A model generated the notes under the pieces. The model was not told the origin of the DNA and searched no databases. It saw only the letters and a list, made by a program, of their open reading frames with translations. The position numbers and the translations under genes were made by a program. This document shows positions 46,081 to 60,527 of a DNA stretch of 64,000 nt, in pieces. Origin of the DNA: Strigamia acuminata (Eukaryota; Arthropoda; Chilopoda; Geophilomorpha; Linotaeniidae); the NCBI GenBank assembly GCA_949358305.1, contig OX442315.1, positions 26,562,427-26,626,426 on the forward strand, in the 5' to 3' direction. The first letter of the stretch is position 1; every line of letters starts with the position of its first letter.

Positions 46081-46579
46081 GAATCACGAATTGTGCAAAA
46101 GCAAGAAAATCAAGACATTCTCAACCTAAAAGCGATTATTTATCGTTTGATTGAACTGCTAAATAAATGTCAACCAGAAATATCTATAGATAACTTATTT
46201 AAAAATTTTGTTGATGTCGCTGCACAATCGTGGCTATATTTACGATAGTACCGGTTTATATATTCAATTTTTTCAAAAATAATTTTTAAATTTTAGATTG
46301 GTGTCAAATACCTATCACCATTATTTTTGGCCAATGACAATAAACTGAAAGAGAAAGATTAAATCGTACAACGCCAAGAGGCGCTTAACTAATTAATTTT
46401 TTTTTAAATACCGTAATAAAAAACAAATTTTTAAAAACTTTTAATTAAGGCAAAATTATTATAGTTAGAACTGTTTCAACAAGAAGAAACACTTAAATGA
46501 TGATAAACAAATCCAACTAAGCAAATGGTGAGATTGTTTGCATTTTAATTAATCGAATCAGCTTTTTTATTTGTTTAAA
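46081..46579 (+). pseudogene. CEP89: CEP89 pseudogene tail, second copy
   Basis: Same sequence as 33449-33947: the end of exon 5 and exons 6 and 7 of the broken CEP89 copy, with the in-frame TAA and lost donor. Its left part is missing because the contig starts here. Confidence 0.85.
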
Positions 46580-46854
46580 GTAATTAATTCATGATCTAGC
46601 AAAAAATTTAATCTGTATGCAAAAAGAAATTCACTTGTCTTGTGAGTGTATTTTCAACAAAGGAGCTGCCATTCGTACAAAGTAGTGACATTGTTGGTTT
46701 GTTGCAGCAAAACCTTACAAAAATATTTAATATAACATAACATTAACTTTTATTTTATGTGATGCATGGACATAGTGAATTATAACATAAATTCACGCAA
46801 TTACAATTTAAAATGTATAAATAACTGTACATAAAACAAGATTTGAATTCAAAA

Positions 46855-47085
46855 TCAGCATTTTAGGTCGTTTCCTTCCACCATGTTTTTAGAACAAGTG
46901 TGAGGTAGGTGGACACCTTTCAATAATATTTCGGTAAAACTTTCGCATGCTGGTATACACGGAGTGAAAATGCTGAAAATGATGTACCAGCCAACGCAGA
47001 ACCAAGCAACCCAAAGTGAAATAAAATAAAGTATCAAGAACCATATGATACTGTTGACAATTTTTGCAGCACCTCCGGATCCCAT
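46855..47085 (-). CDS. Small cysteine-containing membrane protein, member 5 repeated
   Basis: Translation identical to 34223-34453. Probably the same locus assembled twice, so it should not be counted as a sixth family member unless the duplication is confirmed. Confidence 0.7.
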   Translation of the reverse strand: MGSGGAAKIVNSIIWFLILYFISLWVAWFCVGWYIIFSIFTPCIPACESFTEILLKGVHLPHTCSKNMVEGNDLKC

Positions 47086-47460
47086 TTAGATTTAACGAAA
47101 GTGTTGCGACTGCAAAATAAAGTAATTAATTCAAGACCTATTTAAAAAATTAATTTCTACGCAAAAAAGAATTACAGTTGCAGTAGAAAGTGTTGGATTG
47201 ACAAAGGAACTGCCATTCAAACAAAGGAATCAACTTGTTTGTTTGTCGCAACAAAACAGTACATCTTACAATATTTCTTTTTATTTAATTATCAGTTCTT
47301 TAGAGAGCATGTGTTTGTTTGTTTGTTTACTTATATGCGCCACCTAGTGGAAAAAAGCGCTATTTATAGGCGAGGAGTTAAAATTATTCGCTTCACATAG
47401 AATTTTAGTCTTTAAATAAAAGGAACTCTTATTTATTTTCATCTTTTAGTCTGTTTGCTA

Positions 47461-50230
47461 ATGCCAAAATGTTGGAAGAAAGTTCGAACTACTTTGGTAG
47501 GTATTGCAATACTCCAACTTAATTAAAAAATGATTTAATTCCTCATTACAGAAAGCAGCAAAGTCAGACAGCGGGTTTCTGCATCGGTTAAAAACGGGTA
47601 CAATATCTAATAAAAATAACACTCCACGAGGTTTTAAGCCCAGGGATCACCATGAAATAGACGATGATACTCACGGGTAACCTACATTTTATGATACGAA
47701 TATTTATAAAGATAAGATTGGTTTTTTTTTTTTGAAACCTTGATTTCTTTTAGTTATGCATCGTTAGATTCGATTAATCAATACGAATGTGCACCTAGTA
47801 CATCTACATCGCAGCAACCACAACCAGTGCCACACAATTCATCACCAGAATGTTTTATTTCTGAAGCTCCTGAAAAGGGTGATGAAATTATATATGCAAA
47901 GCCAATTAAGGTAAACCTCTCTTATCATGTGATAAATTTGAAGATAACACGTTTTTTTATTTCAGAGAAAAAGCACGTCATTACCAACAATTGAAGTTGT
48001 TCACCATGACAGTTCTGATTCTGATGAAATTGTGACATTATCTCAAATAAATGAGGATAATTTATCTTTACAATTATCCAGTGAGGAAAAAAAACGAAAT
48101 ATAAATTCCCTAATAACATTATCGACTATATTGAAAGACAATCAGGTTTTGTAGTTGGATTTCCTACCCATCTATCAAAATTATATGATTTTTAATTGCT
48201 TTTTTGATTTTCAGACATTTTTTTCACAAGATCACACACACAATAACAAAGGATCTTCGGATTTTCTTGAATTGAATAATTTAAGAAGAAATCGCCAGGA
48301 GGATAGAGGTTTTGATTTTCCAACAGTTGAAGAATCACGGATTGTGCAAGAGCAAGAAAATCAAGACATTCTCAACCTAAAAGCTATTATTTTTCGTTTG
48401 ATTGAACTGCTAAATAAATATCAACCAGAAATATCTATAGATAACTTATCTAAAAATTTTGATGATGTTGCTGCACTATCATGGCCTGTAAGTGGCTTTT
48501 TACGATAGTACCGGTTTATTCAATTTTTTTTCGAACATACAGTTTTTACAATTTTAGATTGATGTCAAATACTTGTCACCTTTATTTTTGGCCTATGACA
48601 ATAAACTGAAAGAGAAAGATGAAATTATACAACGCCAAGAGGTGCATAACTAATTAATTATTTGTTTTTAATTAATAAAATACAAATTTTTCATTTTTAA
48701 TTAGGCAAAGTTATTAGAGTTAGAATTGTCTCAACATGAAGAAACTAGACAACGATTATTATATTTAAGTGATGATAAACAGATCCAACTAAGCAAATGG
48801 TGAGATTGTTTGCATTTTAATTAATCGAATCATTTTTTTTTATTTCTTTTATTTCAGGAAGTCAATGTGTGAAGATGCTAATTTTGAAATGCAGACATTT
48901 AAGAGAAGGGAAATTGAAGATAAGGAAAAAAGTGCGTGTTTAAAGCACTGTGAATGCCGAATATCCTCATTAATTTCTGAGTTTTTGCAAATTATTATTG
49001 GCTCATTTTCGGAATTAAAGGGGATATCAATTAATTGTGTTCATTTATAACAACTTGACTATTTTCAAACAAGTACAAAAGATCTCGCAGCAATTGATAG
49101 CACTCAAGGATCAAAACAATAATCTGCAATCGAAAATAGCTGACTTGGAAATGAAAAGCACTCGATCGAAAGACCTCCAGAGCCGAAACGACAAGCTGAT
49201 GTCAAGACTAGCTCATTGCGAAACGAAAAATATGAAATTAAAAGAAAACCACAGGTCTACAGTCGCTCGGTTAAAAAAATGTGTCTCCGAAGAAAAACAT
49301 TTGAAAATAATTGATAAAATAAAAGAGTAAGTACAGTTAATATCTGGCAGTAATATCTTTGGTCAAAGTAAAGTTTCATTGTGATTTTCTTAGAAATTTT
49401 GTAGAAAAAAAGAAAAAATCTGTTGAAGAAATTCACGAATTGAGACGAGAGCTGGAACTCAACAAAGAAAATTTGGCAAAGTATGCTGCAGAAAAATGTC
49501 ATTTGGAGGGGCAAAACTCAGCATTAACAAAGATGTTACGGTATACACATTTTCCTCTATATCTATTTGGTTTTATCTTATGATTATTAATTATTTTATA
49601 GTTGCGCCGAAAGGAAGTCCACTTTCAACGAAGAGCAATATGAGAGAACTGTTGATGAGTTTACCATGGCTCGAGAATACGTGGATAACACTGAATTAGT
49701 TATTGAAGAACTGAAGGCTGAAATAGATTCTTGCATCAAAATTGTTAGATATTCCTAATAAATCTTTTAAAGTTCTACAATTGATTAAAATTTCAGATTG
49801 AGCAGCAGCAGGGAAAGATGTCTGTTTTGAAGCACCGGATTATCAAAGGAAATACCACGAGAAATAAATTAGAAAATAAATTAAAGGCAAAAATAATTCG
49901 AAATCGATCGTTCACCGACTGTAAATTAAAAGTATTATTATTTCAGAAATATAAAACCAAAACAACGAAGAAAAAACACATTTTAGTACCACCCAAACCC
50001 GTTCAGAACGAACACGAAGAATGTGATAAAGAAATTAAAAGACTTCGCCATCTACTAGACGAAGGAAGCACAAAATATCACTCAATTCTCGAAGAGAAAA
50101 GGTATACATTTATTCGCCTCCTTTTTCAGTTTTCTCACAATTTTTTAAAACACGCAGAAATTTAGAGACGGATTTACAATTGGTATGGCGCGTGTGTTCC
50201 ACCGAAAACCGTTTAACGTTAAACACGTAA
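47461..50230 (+). CDS. CEP89: CEP89, second copy
   Basis: Identical to the gene at 34829-37598 in exon positions and encoded residues, shifted by 12632 bp. Domain description as for the first copy. Most likely the same gene present on an overlapping contig. Confidence 0.86.
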
Positions 50231-50402
50231 ATCCACACACTACCTTAAATTGCCCTTTATTTACTATTTTAATTATCAACAATTGCTACATCAATAAAAT
50301 GGAAATCAATATGCAAAAAATGATTTTGAATGGAACAAAAAAATGGACTACATGAAAAATTCCAAATGAATTTAATAATCAAATAGGAATATCATTGGTC
50401 AA

Positions 50403-53400
50403 TTAATGCTTCCGCGGCCTGCTTCGTGAAGGTGATGCCGATCGTTTTCTAGACCGCGGTTCTTCCTAGGATAAAAGTATTAGTGGAAATACGATTAAAA
50501 ATTCACCAATCACCGTACAGTTCGTTTTGGTTTCTTCAGGTCCCTGGAAACTGGTGATCTTTCTTTCTCCACGCTCAATTCCTTTTTAATTAACTGACGT
50601 CTTTTTTCGCGCTCCACTTGTCTCTTTTTTCGATCCTCTTCTCGCTGTTTAATCTAAATAACAAACAAAAAAGGGTTAAAACACTAATAAACACCTGTTA
50701 AACCAACCAACCAACCTGTTCTAATGTCAACGGCAACCAATAAATGCACGGTGTGCTTTTCGTTTTCTTGAAGAGATCATCCAACAGTTTTGCAGGAGCT
50801 TCTTCGTCCTTTTTACGGTCTGCCATAACTAAATTCGCTTTAGAATCGTTTGTGCGCGCAAAAAGCATCTCGTCCGTACCTTTTTTCTCCCTCTTCTCTT
50901 TTCCTTCACGGCCTCTCTCCCGTTTCCTATCTCGTGCTGTTTGTGGCGACATGGAACGTTTACGTCTTTCCCGCTCACCGGGTGAACGTTCTCCTATCTT
51001 CACTCGATCCCACTCACGAATAGGCGGCGGTGGCGCTGCAGACTTTTGATCTTTAGGTTTGGGCGCTGGAGTCACCATTTCCTTAACTCTGCGCAAGTTC
51101 TCTCGTGGTAACGGCTCCGCTTCTCGCGCTGCTTCTGTCGGTTCAGTAAGGCTCATGTGGAATTGCAACTAATAATAATCAAAATTAGAATTTAAAGGAA
51201 TTATTTGATTAATCGAGTAGTTTACTTCATCATTATCAGCAAAATCTACAATGAGATTTTTAGGATTTGAAGGTGGCCATTGAGTCCCGTGTAATGTTTG
51301 CCTTGTTTTCATAGCTTGTTCTTGCGTTTCATACTAAAAAAAAAATAAAAATAAGTTAGGAAACGAGAAAAATTGGGATTCGTGATTAGCTTACAGTGGC
51401 ATAACATTTTGATTTAATTTTATCAGTCCAGAACCCACCATCTACCAAACTACCAGTTTTGCCTAATAGTTCTTTCAACTGATTAATGGTAAATGGGCGA
51501 ACTAGGTTCCGAATGTGTACAATGCGATTGACAGGGTTACGAGCTGGTGACGGAGATTTGGATCGATTTACTGGTTCATCCATCAACGATAAAGGTTTTG
51601 TGTGGGTTGTGGTTTTATCCGCTTGAATTTTGAAAGAGAGTTTTTGCATAATTATAATTAGAAATTTCAATCTCTTCATTTCTTACCATCTGCTCGTTTC
51701 TCATCATTTTGCGTTGCATCGTTTTCGCCTTCCTTTTTAACCTTAAAAACAAAAACAAAATATTAACATTTTAAATTAAAACTATAAAACGCTCCGCAAT
51801 TTCACCTGAGTTATGGTGCGCACAATTCTTACTTCTTTATTCGCCGAGTTATCATGGGGTTCTTCTGTATCCGATAATGGTCCTTCGTTGAAATCCAATG
51901 CGTTATCCGCAGCCATCAAACTCGATAATGGTTTAACATCAGGAATCAGACACTATAAATTAATTGAATTTCAATAAATAAAAAAAACTGTACGATTGAA
52001 GAAAATATTAAATGTATAACAACTTTTAAAGAATCGGTTGAAATTGCAATAGACGTTTTCTTGTTTGCATTTGCAGTGCTCGAGCCCCATTTCCGCTTTC
52101 GTACTGGTTTATCGCCTTCAGATGGAGACTCCAAATTCTCTTTATTCAATGTTTCCTTCGAAGCTTTGAATTGCAAGAAAAATATTAGCAAAATATAATC
52201 GGTGCGAATTATTACAACTTACAAGTTAACGACAACTTTCGAACGTGCACTTTGGTTGCGGGCTTAACAGTTTCGTCCTGAAATGAATTTGTTCAATAAC
52301 TTAAATAAACTAGATCACTCGATAACAATACAGTAATTCACCCATTCAAGATAATTTGTATCTTATAATAATACAAACAATATCCAATTCTTTGAGAAAT
52401 TATTATATCATTTATCCGTATTTTGTTTTAATAATTTTAAGTGATCAATTCGATTTGAATATTGTTTGCAAATGTGTTACCAACTTTTAACTGAAAAATG
52501 TCAGTATTTCACAAACTGTGCATAAGGATTCCTCTCATCTTCACAACTTGGCCTCAATTCCTCTTCCTATGGGACCAAAGGAATCAATATTTTTTTTGGA
52601 CTGATGAAATGCCACATGCTGAGGGGCCAAACCAAGCAAAGGTTGGATGAATAATCCCAAAATAACTCTGATGAAATACGAGTCCCCATTGTATTTTTTT
52701 CAATTTTTTTTTCTCTTTTCAATTTTTAAATTTTAAAACGGTTTTTGTAACTGGATCAAAAGTTCACATTTCACTTTCTTCAATACAACACCGGTTTATA
52801 TTTTCACAAAGTTTGTTTTTCAAGTTGTTGTTTGCTCGCTTCAGTATCAATATTTTTTCTTCGTCGTCGATTGAAAACTTCTTCAAATTCATTTGAGATT
52901 GTGACTGTAGCCATTAACAACTGTTCAATTTTCACGCACATCAATCTGGATCATCTTTTTCTTCAATCAAAACCGTCAAAAAATGCACTTTTCACATCAA
53001 ATTCGTCGATCAAACTGTTCGAATTTCTTTCTTCGCACAATGATAACTTAAATTCTTCATCCAAACGAGAGAATTCGTAATTACAAGACGTAATATCTTC
53101 ATCCAAACGCGAGAATTGGCAATTACAAGACGTAATATCTTCATCCAAACGCGAGAATTCGTAATTACAAGACGTAATATCTTCATCCAAACGCGAGAAT
53201 TCGTAATTACAAGACGTAATATCTTCATCCAAACGCGAGAATTCGCAATTACAAGACGTAACATTTTCTTCCAGTGTTCATTATTAGTTCACATCGAAAC
53301 GTTTGAATTGTCTCGAGCAGTGTTCATGTTGATTCGTAATCAAAATGTAACTGTTGATTACTTCACTTTTTCCTTCATTTGTATTTGTATTTGTATTTTT

Positions 53401-56400
53401 TGTACTTCTAACAGTTCATAACGCAACAGAAAAGTTCTTGTTGTAAAATTTCTCCCTCCCCTTTGGCTGACCAGTCATGTGGCACGCATCAGGAGATCTC
53501 ACACAAGGCAAGGGCATCAGGATACTGAAGAACATTTTACGCTTTCTAGCTAATTTTACACACGAGTTGGTACGAATCGCCAGCCACACCATCAATGAGT
53601 GATTAGTCTTCTAGTGAAGACATTAACAAGTTTATGTATTCGCAAACAAAGAAACAACATTTAACTGGGTACACTCTGGATAAAGGCCTTTACCCTTTCA
53701 CTTTACAAATTAATATTAAATTTAGGGCTTTTCTGCGACTTAAAAACTAAACTAAAATATAAAAATTTAATTCCCCCTCAATCTGATTAGAAATAACAGA
53801 TAATAGCTGCATTTAACATTAAATCTCATCAATTTTAAGCCAAATCATCGGTAAAAGTATTTTCTTTACTGCATAATTTGGATCAAATAAATTTTAATTT
53901 TAATTTTAACTGTGAAATCAGCTAATTACCATCTCCAAAATATAAAATAAAAAAAATAACAACAAGGCACCTTTTCCTTCGTGACCCAAGTAATACACAA
54001 GGAAAATTGTTTTAGTCATTGAGCCCTTATAAATAAAACATGATAATCCGTTACCTTAACACCCACAACGTTTTGTTGGTCGACTGCCTCATCTGATTTC
54101 ACATCCACATCCATTGCGGTTTCGCTAGAAAAAAAAATAAACATTGTTAGCATTAAACATGTCGACCCTTCCCCCCACCGAGAAATAGGAAAATTTAAAT
54201 ACGCAGTTGGTTTTTCTGTATCATTTGTTTCCCTATCGTCCACCTTAGGTTCCATCTAATAATAACAACAACACGTATTAATTCAAACGTAGTAAAAAAA
54301 AAACCCCAACAAATTATTCTATTCCTCACCTCTTCGTCTTCCGCTTGCGTGGTTATTACATCTTCAGAATTCTCCGTCTGTCCTCCTTCGGGAGTTTGCG
54401 ATCGATTCAACCGTCTGGACTTCCGAACAGGTTCAAGAGGAGTCTCACCTCTGCTATCTTGGATCTTAGAACTGCTTTTAAATCGGCTCGTTTTCAAATC
54501 CGAAGTTCCACTACTTGAACAAAAGAAAACCAACACCACATTAGTCACTAAAAATCTCTTAAAAAAATCACAAATAAATGCTTACTTGGATGAAATACTT
54601 TCACTAGGACTTTGATCTCTGCTTGAAGAATCAGTGCTAGATGTTTCCTGGCTTTTCTTTGTGACCCCGGGACTTTGCGAACGACTAAAACGAAGAAAAT
54701 CGAGTCAAACTTAAATTTTCAAAGACAAAAACATTCTTACCTCGAAGAACTGCTTGAACTGCTCGCTTCTCGTCTTAACTTCACTCTGTTCTGCTGACTA
54801 TTCCGTACAGATGCCTCTTCAGGTTGTACAGGAGTCTGAGAAACCAGCTCATCTTTAGTCCTGAAAGCGAAAAATCCGTAAGAAAACTTGTTTCATTCTC
54901 TCCACATTTTAATTCTTACTGTTCAGGTTTCTTCGCCTCGTTTTCAGCATGAAAAACGTCTCGACGAAGACGGGGACGAAGGCTTCGAGGAGTAGAGGCC
55001 TGGTCTGCATAGTTTTCGTCTTTAGGTTTGTCACCAGCATTATCAGATGGCAAATTTTTGCCACCACTATCCATTGCGTTTGCCTCTTTGCTGGCTTCGA
55101 TCGGTCGCTCTTCATCGCCTGGCGCGTCCACTTCACTTACCTTTACACTCATTTTATCGCTTAATTCTTGTTGCTTTTGCACATCCTCTTGGGATTCCTC
55201 TTCCGCAGAGTCTGGTGCGATCCTCTTCTCGGGCCTACCACAAAAATTGAATTTAAAAAATCTATCCTGAGCTATCAAGCGAGATAATTTACGCTGATAA
55301 AACTACAGCAGCAGAATCTCCATCCCCTGATATTTGCTTTGTAGCTAAATCAGTTTCCGTCGCCTCCATAACGTTATCTAAGCAAAAAAAATTAAAATTA
55401 AAATTAAAATGGCATAAAAATTACCGTTTTCTTACCTCGTTTTTCATTAGACGCTCCAAAGTCGCCGCAAGATTTTATTTTATCGCCGATAACTTAAAAT
55501 AAAACGATAAAAATTACAATTTTTAACTCAAAGTTAATCGATTAATGAAATAAAATAAGCCGCTACAACTCTAGGTTGTTCAATGGGATGTGATGATAGA
55601 AAATTCCATTTGTTTCAATGAAAATCTATTTTGATTCTATCTCAAACCATCACTATAATGGAACAACATAAAATTTCATGGATGGAAAATAGAAAAAAAA
55701 AATTACCGATTTTATCAAATTTCGCCGACCACTACCTGACCGAAAATAAATTGTGCAGCTAAACTAATTATTGTTGATTGCGATACATCAAATGCGCGTT
55801 AAAACAGACCCATTATTTGCAAATAATCATTACAAACAAGTCGCTTTTCAGTCTAGGAAACCGGTGGCAAAAACGTGATCGCACTTTCCGTAACGATTTT
55901 CAACAAGGCTTAAACGGCAACCCCCTTCGCGCAGAATGGACCAGGCTGGGATTGGTAAATGGTGGGTGTAAATATGAGAGGGAAAAGAAATTATTTCTCC
56001 CCGAACGAAAAGGGTTTTAGAAATCTCAAGCATCAATTCACCGATTTTCGGCAATTAATTTAACAAATTATATTTACTTAACCTCACGAAACAAAAAAAT
56101 AAAAAAACAAAAATATTCCTACCATCGCCGTGATCCCCTTCAGAACTTTCTGTGCCCTCCTGGACGATATCTGGTGTCTGTTTTTTCATTTCCTCCTCTT
56201 CTAGAAATTAAAATTTATTAGAATAATTAATTACGAGCCATTTTGGTGCGAATAAAAAGCTGAGATTTAAGCATTTTTCTAGATAGATTTTTTTTGTCGT
56301 TAAAAAGCAATTTTTATATTGTATACGATTTTTTGTTTAAATACCCAGTTCAACCCTACGTCTAGCTTCTTTTTGAATTTCATATATTTTCTGTTGTTTG

Positions 56401-57128
56401 GCTAAATATTCTTTAATGAGATCACTCTGCTCACCCATAGCGTCTTCCTGCAACTTAAAAGTTAAGCAAAACATTAGCACTGAAATACTTAAAACAACGT
56501 GGTATTGTTAGAATTAAATATACGGGTGTAAAATGGAAACAATGGGAGAATTTGATGACAACGATTAAATGTCGCTGCAATTGTTTGAAGTTTAATTAAT
56601 TTGGGCCATTTTGGGCGAGGTTTCCGTTTTACACGAATGAAATTTGGTTAAGATGTTAAAAGAACTTACTGCAAGGTTCGGAACGTGACCTAGAACGAAA
56701 AAATACGTTTTGTTATTACGTTTTCTTGCGTAAAATTTACAACTGTTTATTTGCAATGTGCGTGCATACCTTCATCTTGATTTGCTTGTTGTTGGAGAGA
56801 TTCCAATTGCAATTGCTATAACATAAAAATCATTTATATTAGTTCTAGTCATTAAATATTCAAGGAATACATGTTCGGTTCATTATTAATGTCGCTACAT
56901 TCGATTTAAATTATATAATTTTGTTTGAAATTCTACTAGTGTGAGATCAAGTGATCAATTTTTTCAAAATAAAGTACTAGCAACGCATACCACTCTCAAT
57001 CTATCCATTAAATCTTTTTTCGTTCCACTTTTTGATAACCCTCGTTTTTCTAATTCTTGCTTCAAATCAACAACACGTAGCTGTGACAATAATCTGCCGT
57101 CAACATCGAAGTCTTGCTTGTCCGCCAT
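50403..57128 (-). CDS. ACIN1: Acinus, second copy
   Basis: Identical to 37771-44496 shifted by 12632 bp, from ATG 57128 to TAA 50403-50405, including the SAP domain, RRM-like domain, RSB region and the intronic minisatellite. Most likely the same gene assembled twice. Confidence 0.9.
53056..53265 (+). repeat. 42-bp minisatellite, second copy
   Basis: Five 42-bp units identical to 40424-40633. The equal unit number in both block copies argues for one locus sequenced once and placed twice, since minisatellites usually vary between true duplicates. Confidence 0.9.
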
Positions 57129-57482
57129 TTTAACGGAATATTCGAGTTTGCGCGAAAAGGCGATATGCATTTCGTTCAGACGCGAAATGATATTTTGAAA
57201 TTATATTACAGAAAAAGCATTGATTCCGAATATTTATGAACAAATAAAATGTACAAATCATTAATTATTGTAAAAGTTTAAATTTTAAAACGAATAAACA
57301 ATTTATTTCGTCAGTGTGCGCTTCTCGTATTTCGTTTTCTGAAGCGCTTCACAAACCATCTGGCGAGGTATTTGAAAAATATGATTGTATGACGTCATAA
57401 AGTTGTATTTGCAAGGTACGCCATTGCTCTGTCGGAGCACAAGTAAACATACGCCAGAAATAAATTTAATTTAATTTAATTA

Positions 57483-60139
57483 ATGAACTTCAGCATGTCA
57501 ATTAATAAACATGTCATAGCCTATAAGTCTGTGGATGAAGCACTCCGTCTTGATACAAATAACTACAATGAGGTAATTATTAATAAAACAAAAATAAATA
57601 TTAATAAAACAAAAGTAAATATTACTGTACCGTAGAATAATAACGTAAAATTTTATATCTAGTTGGCAGTAAAACAGTATTTAACTAGTGTTTCAACAAT
57701 AGTGGATGCTTTATTACATGACGCAGAACGGAAAGGTAAATTTATCCATGACGATATATTTTGACACTTGTAACATTTCGCAATTGAGTGTTATAAAACT
57801 TTATTTACAATTTTCAAAAATTCTTCGTCTTCCAAGATTTTATTTTAAAATAAAAATAATTATGAGAGGTAATTTTTTTTTATAGCGTATCCAAACGAGA
57901 AAAACAAGAACACGAAAAAGTTACTTGTAGTTGCCAAGCAATGCTTGGATCGAATAGGTGAAATTGGGGAAACGATGAGTGAGTTGATTGCCGTGTCGTA
58001 ATTAGAGAATAGTTAATCTAATGCATTAAGCCATTCCTTTGCGCGTACTTCGTGAGCTTGTAAATCCACTCCTGGTCCTATATTATAGAAAGTGAAAAAC
58101 AACAACATAACATCGAATAACTAAATGTGTAATAGCGTGTTTCTAATATAGAACCTAGTATAGAAGACCGGAATTTAGAATTGAATTATGAACCGTTAGA
58201 AAAACAAAAAAAAGAATTGAACTTGACGAAATTTCCTCACATTAAATCGCCGTATGAATCTACATCAAGCTTAATGGACATGTCGGTAGCTGATTTTAAT
58301 TCAATGCCAGCTTTTGGCGTGGATATTTACACTAGCAAGTAGGCTTTATTGCTAAAAATAATTACTTAATATTATTTAACTTTTTATTTTTTAAATAGAC
58401 CAATTACTATAAGTCCATTGGATCAAGTAAAACGAGAAAATGAACAATTATTAGCAGCATACAAAGCTAGATTAGCCCGAACGCAAACCATGAGAGGAAA
58501 AGTTGATTTGCATCTTGCTCTTCAACGACGAATGGCCGAAAACGTTATGCTGGCAAAAGCTAGAGAAAATATTTTAGCGCATAAGCACCAAGAAGTTCAA
58601 AAACGATTGTTAGAACAAGCTGCCAGGTAACTCCAGCAAAATATTCAGATGCATTCGATCCCTTTTTTTACTTCGCTAAACCGTCGTAAGTGACTTGAAA
58701 TAAGTGAACGTTGTTTTACTTTCTAGGAAAATAGGAAACAAGAGTGTTTTGGGTTCAAAAGACGATGATCGTCGGAAAGAACTTTACACGAAAATCCTAC
58801 AATACGAACAACAACACGCGTGGCCTCGTGTATTGAAAGAAAAATTATTAGCCAACCCACGGAACTTTAGCCAAATAGATGTAGCAGTTCGACAAACTTT
58901 GAGGTTCGTTTAGTAAGACTAATTAGAATTTTCTAGCAGATAATAGCAGTTTTAATTTGTCTAATACAGCGTGTCCGATCATCCCATCAGTATGACTCTT
59001 CAAAAGCTTCAATATATGATCTACGATAAAGTGGTTCACCTTATTTCAAGGTGTCCTTTCTCGGTTAACGATTTTTCTAGTCAAATTAACAGTCGATCTG
59101 TTACGGAAGCGACGAAAAGAAGACTAAGAACTTTGTACCGAACCCGGAGCGAATCATTAATGGACGGCAATTTTCCGGATTTTGGGCCTGGTTTTGAAAT
59201 TGGGGAAGATATAGTTTCGGATTTAGCCAGCGAGTCTTCATCCAATGAGAAAATAAATGATATTATTTTGTTAGAAGAGGAAGGTTTGAAAAGACACTTG
59301 CAGCACATCGTTGTAGATGTGCGATCGTCGCTAGAAAATCTTCTCAGTATTATGCTTTTGACTTACGAGAGTTTGAACTCACCGGAAGGCCGCGACCAAT
59401 GTTACGCTTCGATGGAAGAATCGTTTTTCAAACCGTTATGGCCGTGTTTAATGACGTTATTTAGGCAAGTAATTTCTAATAGAATTGAGTTTTTTTTTAC
59501 TTTTTAAATTTTATTTTCAGATTAGCTTATAAAAGCGAAGAAAATACATTAAACGAAATAATGATAGATAATGCCGACAAAACGTTAAAGGATTTGTGTG
59601 TGCTGGAGAGTTATTGGGGTGATGAAAAAGTGCCTTATAAAAATGCAATTGATGAAATGAAGAGTATTGTAACTCAATGCTGCCCACTAAAAAAACTCGA
59701 TACTTTAGGTAATGTAAATATTGATTTTATTTTAAAAATCTATCGTTTAAAATTTGTTTTTAGTTCGAGTAGCTCATCTGGTGTGCCAAAATCAAGACGA
59801 CGGGACGAACGAGAAACCGATGTAAGTTTGTGTTTAGAAATTGTAACTTTCTGTTGTTAATTTCGTTGTATTTCTTGAAAATATTAGGGGAGCTGACGAT
59901 TTAATTCCGGTTTTGTGCTTTGTGGTTCTGCGAAGCAAAAGCCCTCAATTGATAACTGAATGTCATGCAATGGAAGAATTTATTCACGAATGGTGCGTGG
60001 GCAGAATCGTATTTAAAAGTGTTTTAAATGACATTTTTCTTTGTTCAGCTACCTAATGGGTGAAGAAGGATACTGTTTGACAACAATGCAAACTGCTTTG
60101 CAATACTTAAAGTCGTTACTGCCTCTAAATCGATCATAA
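57483..60139 (+). CDS. VPS9D1: VPS9 domain-containing protein 1 (complete)
   Basis: Seen: about ten exons from ATG 57483 ([20 protein letters not shown]) to TAA 60137-60139. The N-terminal part resembles an MIT-type helical domain ([31 protein letters not shown]). The middle has [39 protein letters not shown] and [20 protein letters not shown]. The C-terminal VPS9 domain has [48 protein letters not shown] and [19 protein letters not shown]. These match human VPS9D1 (631 residues) block by block. Known: VPS9 domains are exchange factors for Rab5-class GTPases on early endosomes; the conserved Asp of ADDL and Tyr of EEGYCLT, needed for catalysis in this family, are present. It is divergent from ACIN1 with a CRE site between them. 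Confidence 0.93.
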
Positions 60140-60527
60140 TATATTTATAGATTTTTTTGTATGTAATTTTCTAAAAAAAAAAAAAAAAAAGACTATTGAT
60201 ACTAGGCCAAGATTTTTTATCCATGAAAGGTCCAACTAATATACAATTTGTTGAAAGTTTTATTTCTAATAAAAATAATCAAATGAGTAAGTAACAAACC
60301 AACAATCGAACGTGCATAAACAGAATTCATCTTGGTTATTTTCACAGTCAAGAATAATTTTTAAAAAAAATCAAACAAGTTTAAGATTAATTCCAACTTT
60401 TCAAATGTCTTTAATGATGTTTTCAATCTATTCATGCAAATTAACAAAGTCATTGACCTTAAAAATATTAAATCCCGAGCACCATTTCCACGTCTATCTG
60501 CAAAATCCTGTGGCAGGACGCTGACGT
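60140..60527. other. 3' untranslated / intergenic, VPS9D1 to SSR1
   Basis: Between convergent VPS9D1 and SSR1. It includes an A run at 60173-60190 and AT-rich sequence. A plus-strand open frame at 60312-60524 has no coding features. The part nearest SSR1 is probably its 3' untranslated region. Confidence 0.5.

Larger units (their letters stand above)
46081..58512 (+). repeat. 12.4-kb block, second copy (left end of right contig)
   Basis: Apparently identical to 33449-45880 (offset 12632). It starts inside the CEP89 pseudogene remnant (46081-46579), followed by the orphan block (46580-46727), array member 5 (46855-47085), CEP89, ACIN1 and VPS9D1. After 58512 the sequence runs on into unique VPS9D1 exons. 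Confidence 0.95.

Noticed and set aside
45786-46154. Open frames that run through the N gap
   Set aside because: They join VPS9D1 exon sequence to CEP89 pseudogene sequence across undetermined bases, so the fusion is an artefact of scaffolding.
33449-58512. Reading the 12.4-kb repeat as a recent segmental duplication of CEP89, ACIN1 and VPS9D1
   Set aside because: Both copies end exactly at the gap and appear identical, even at a minisatellite. An unmerged contig overlap explains all of this more simply, though only reads can settle it.
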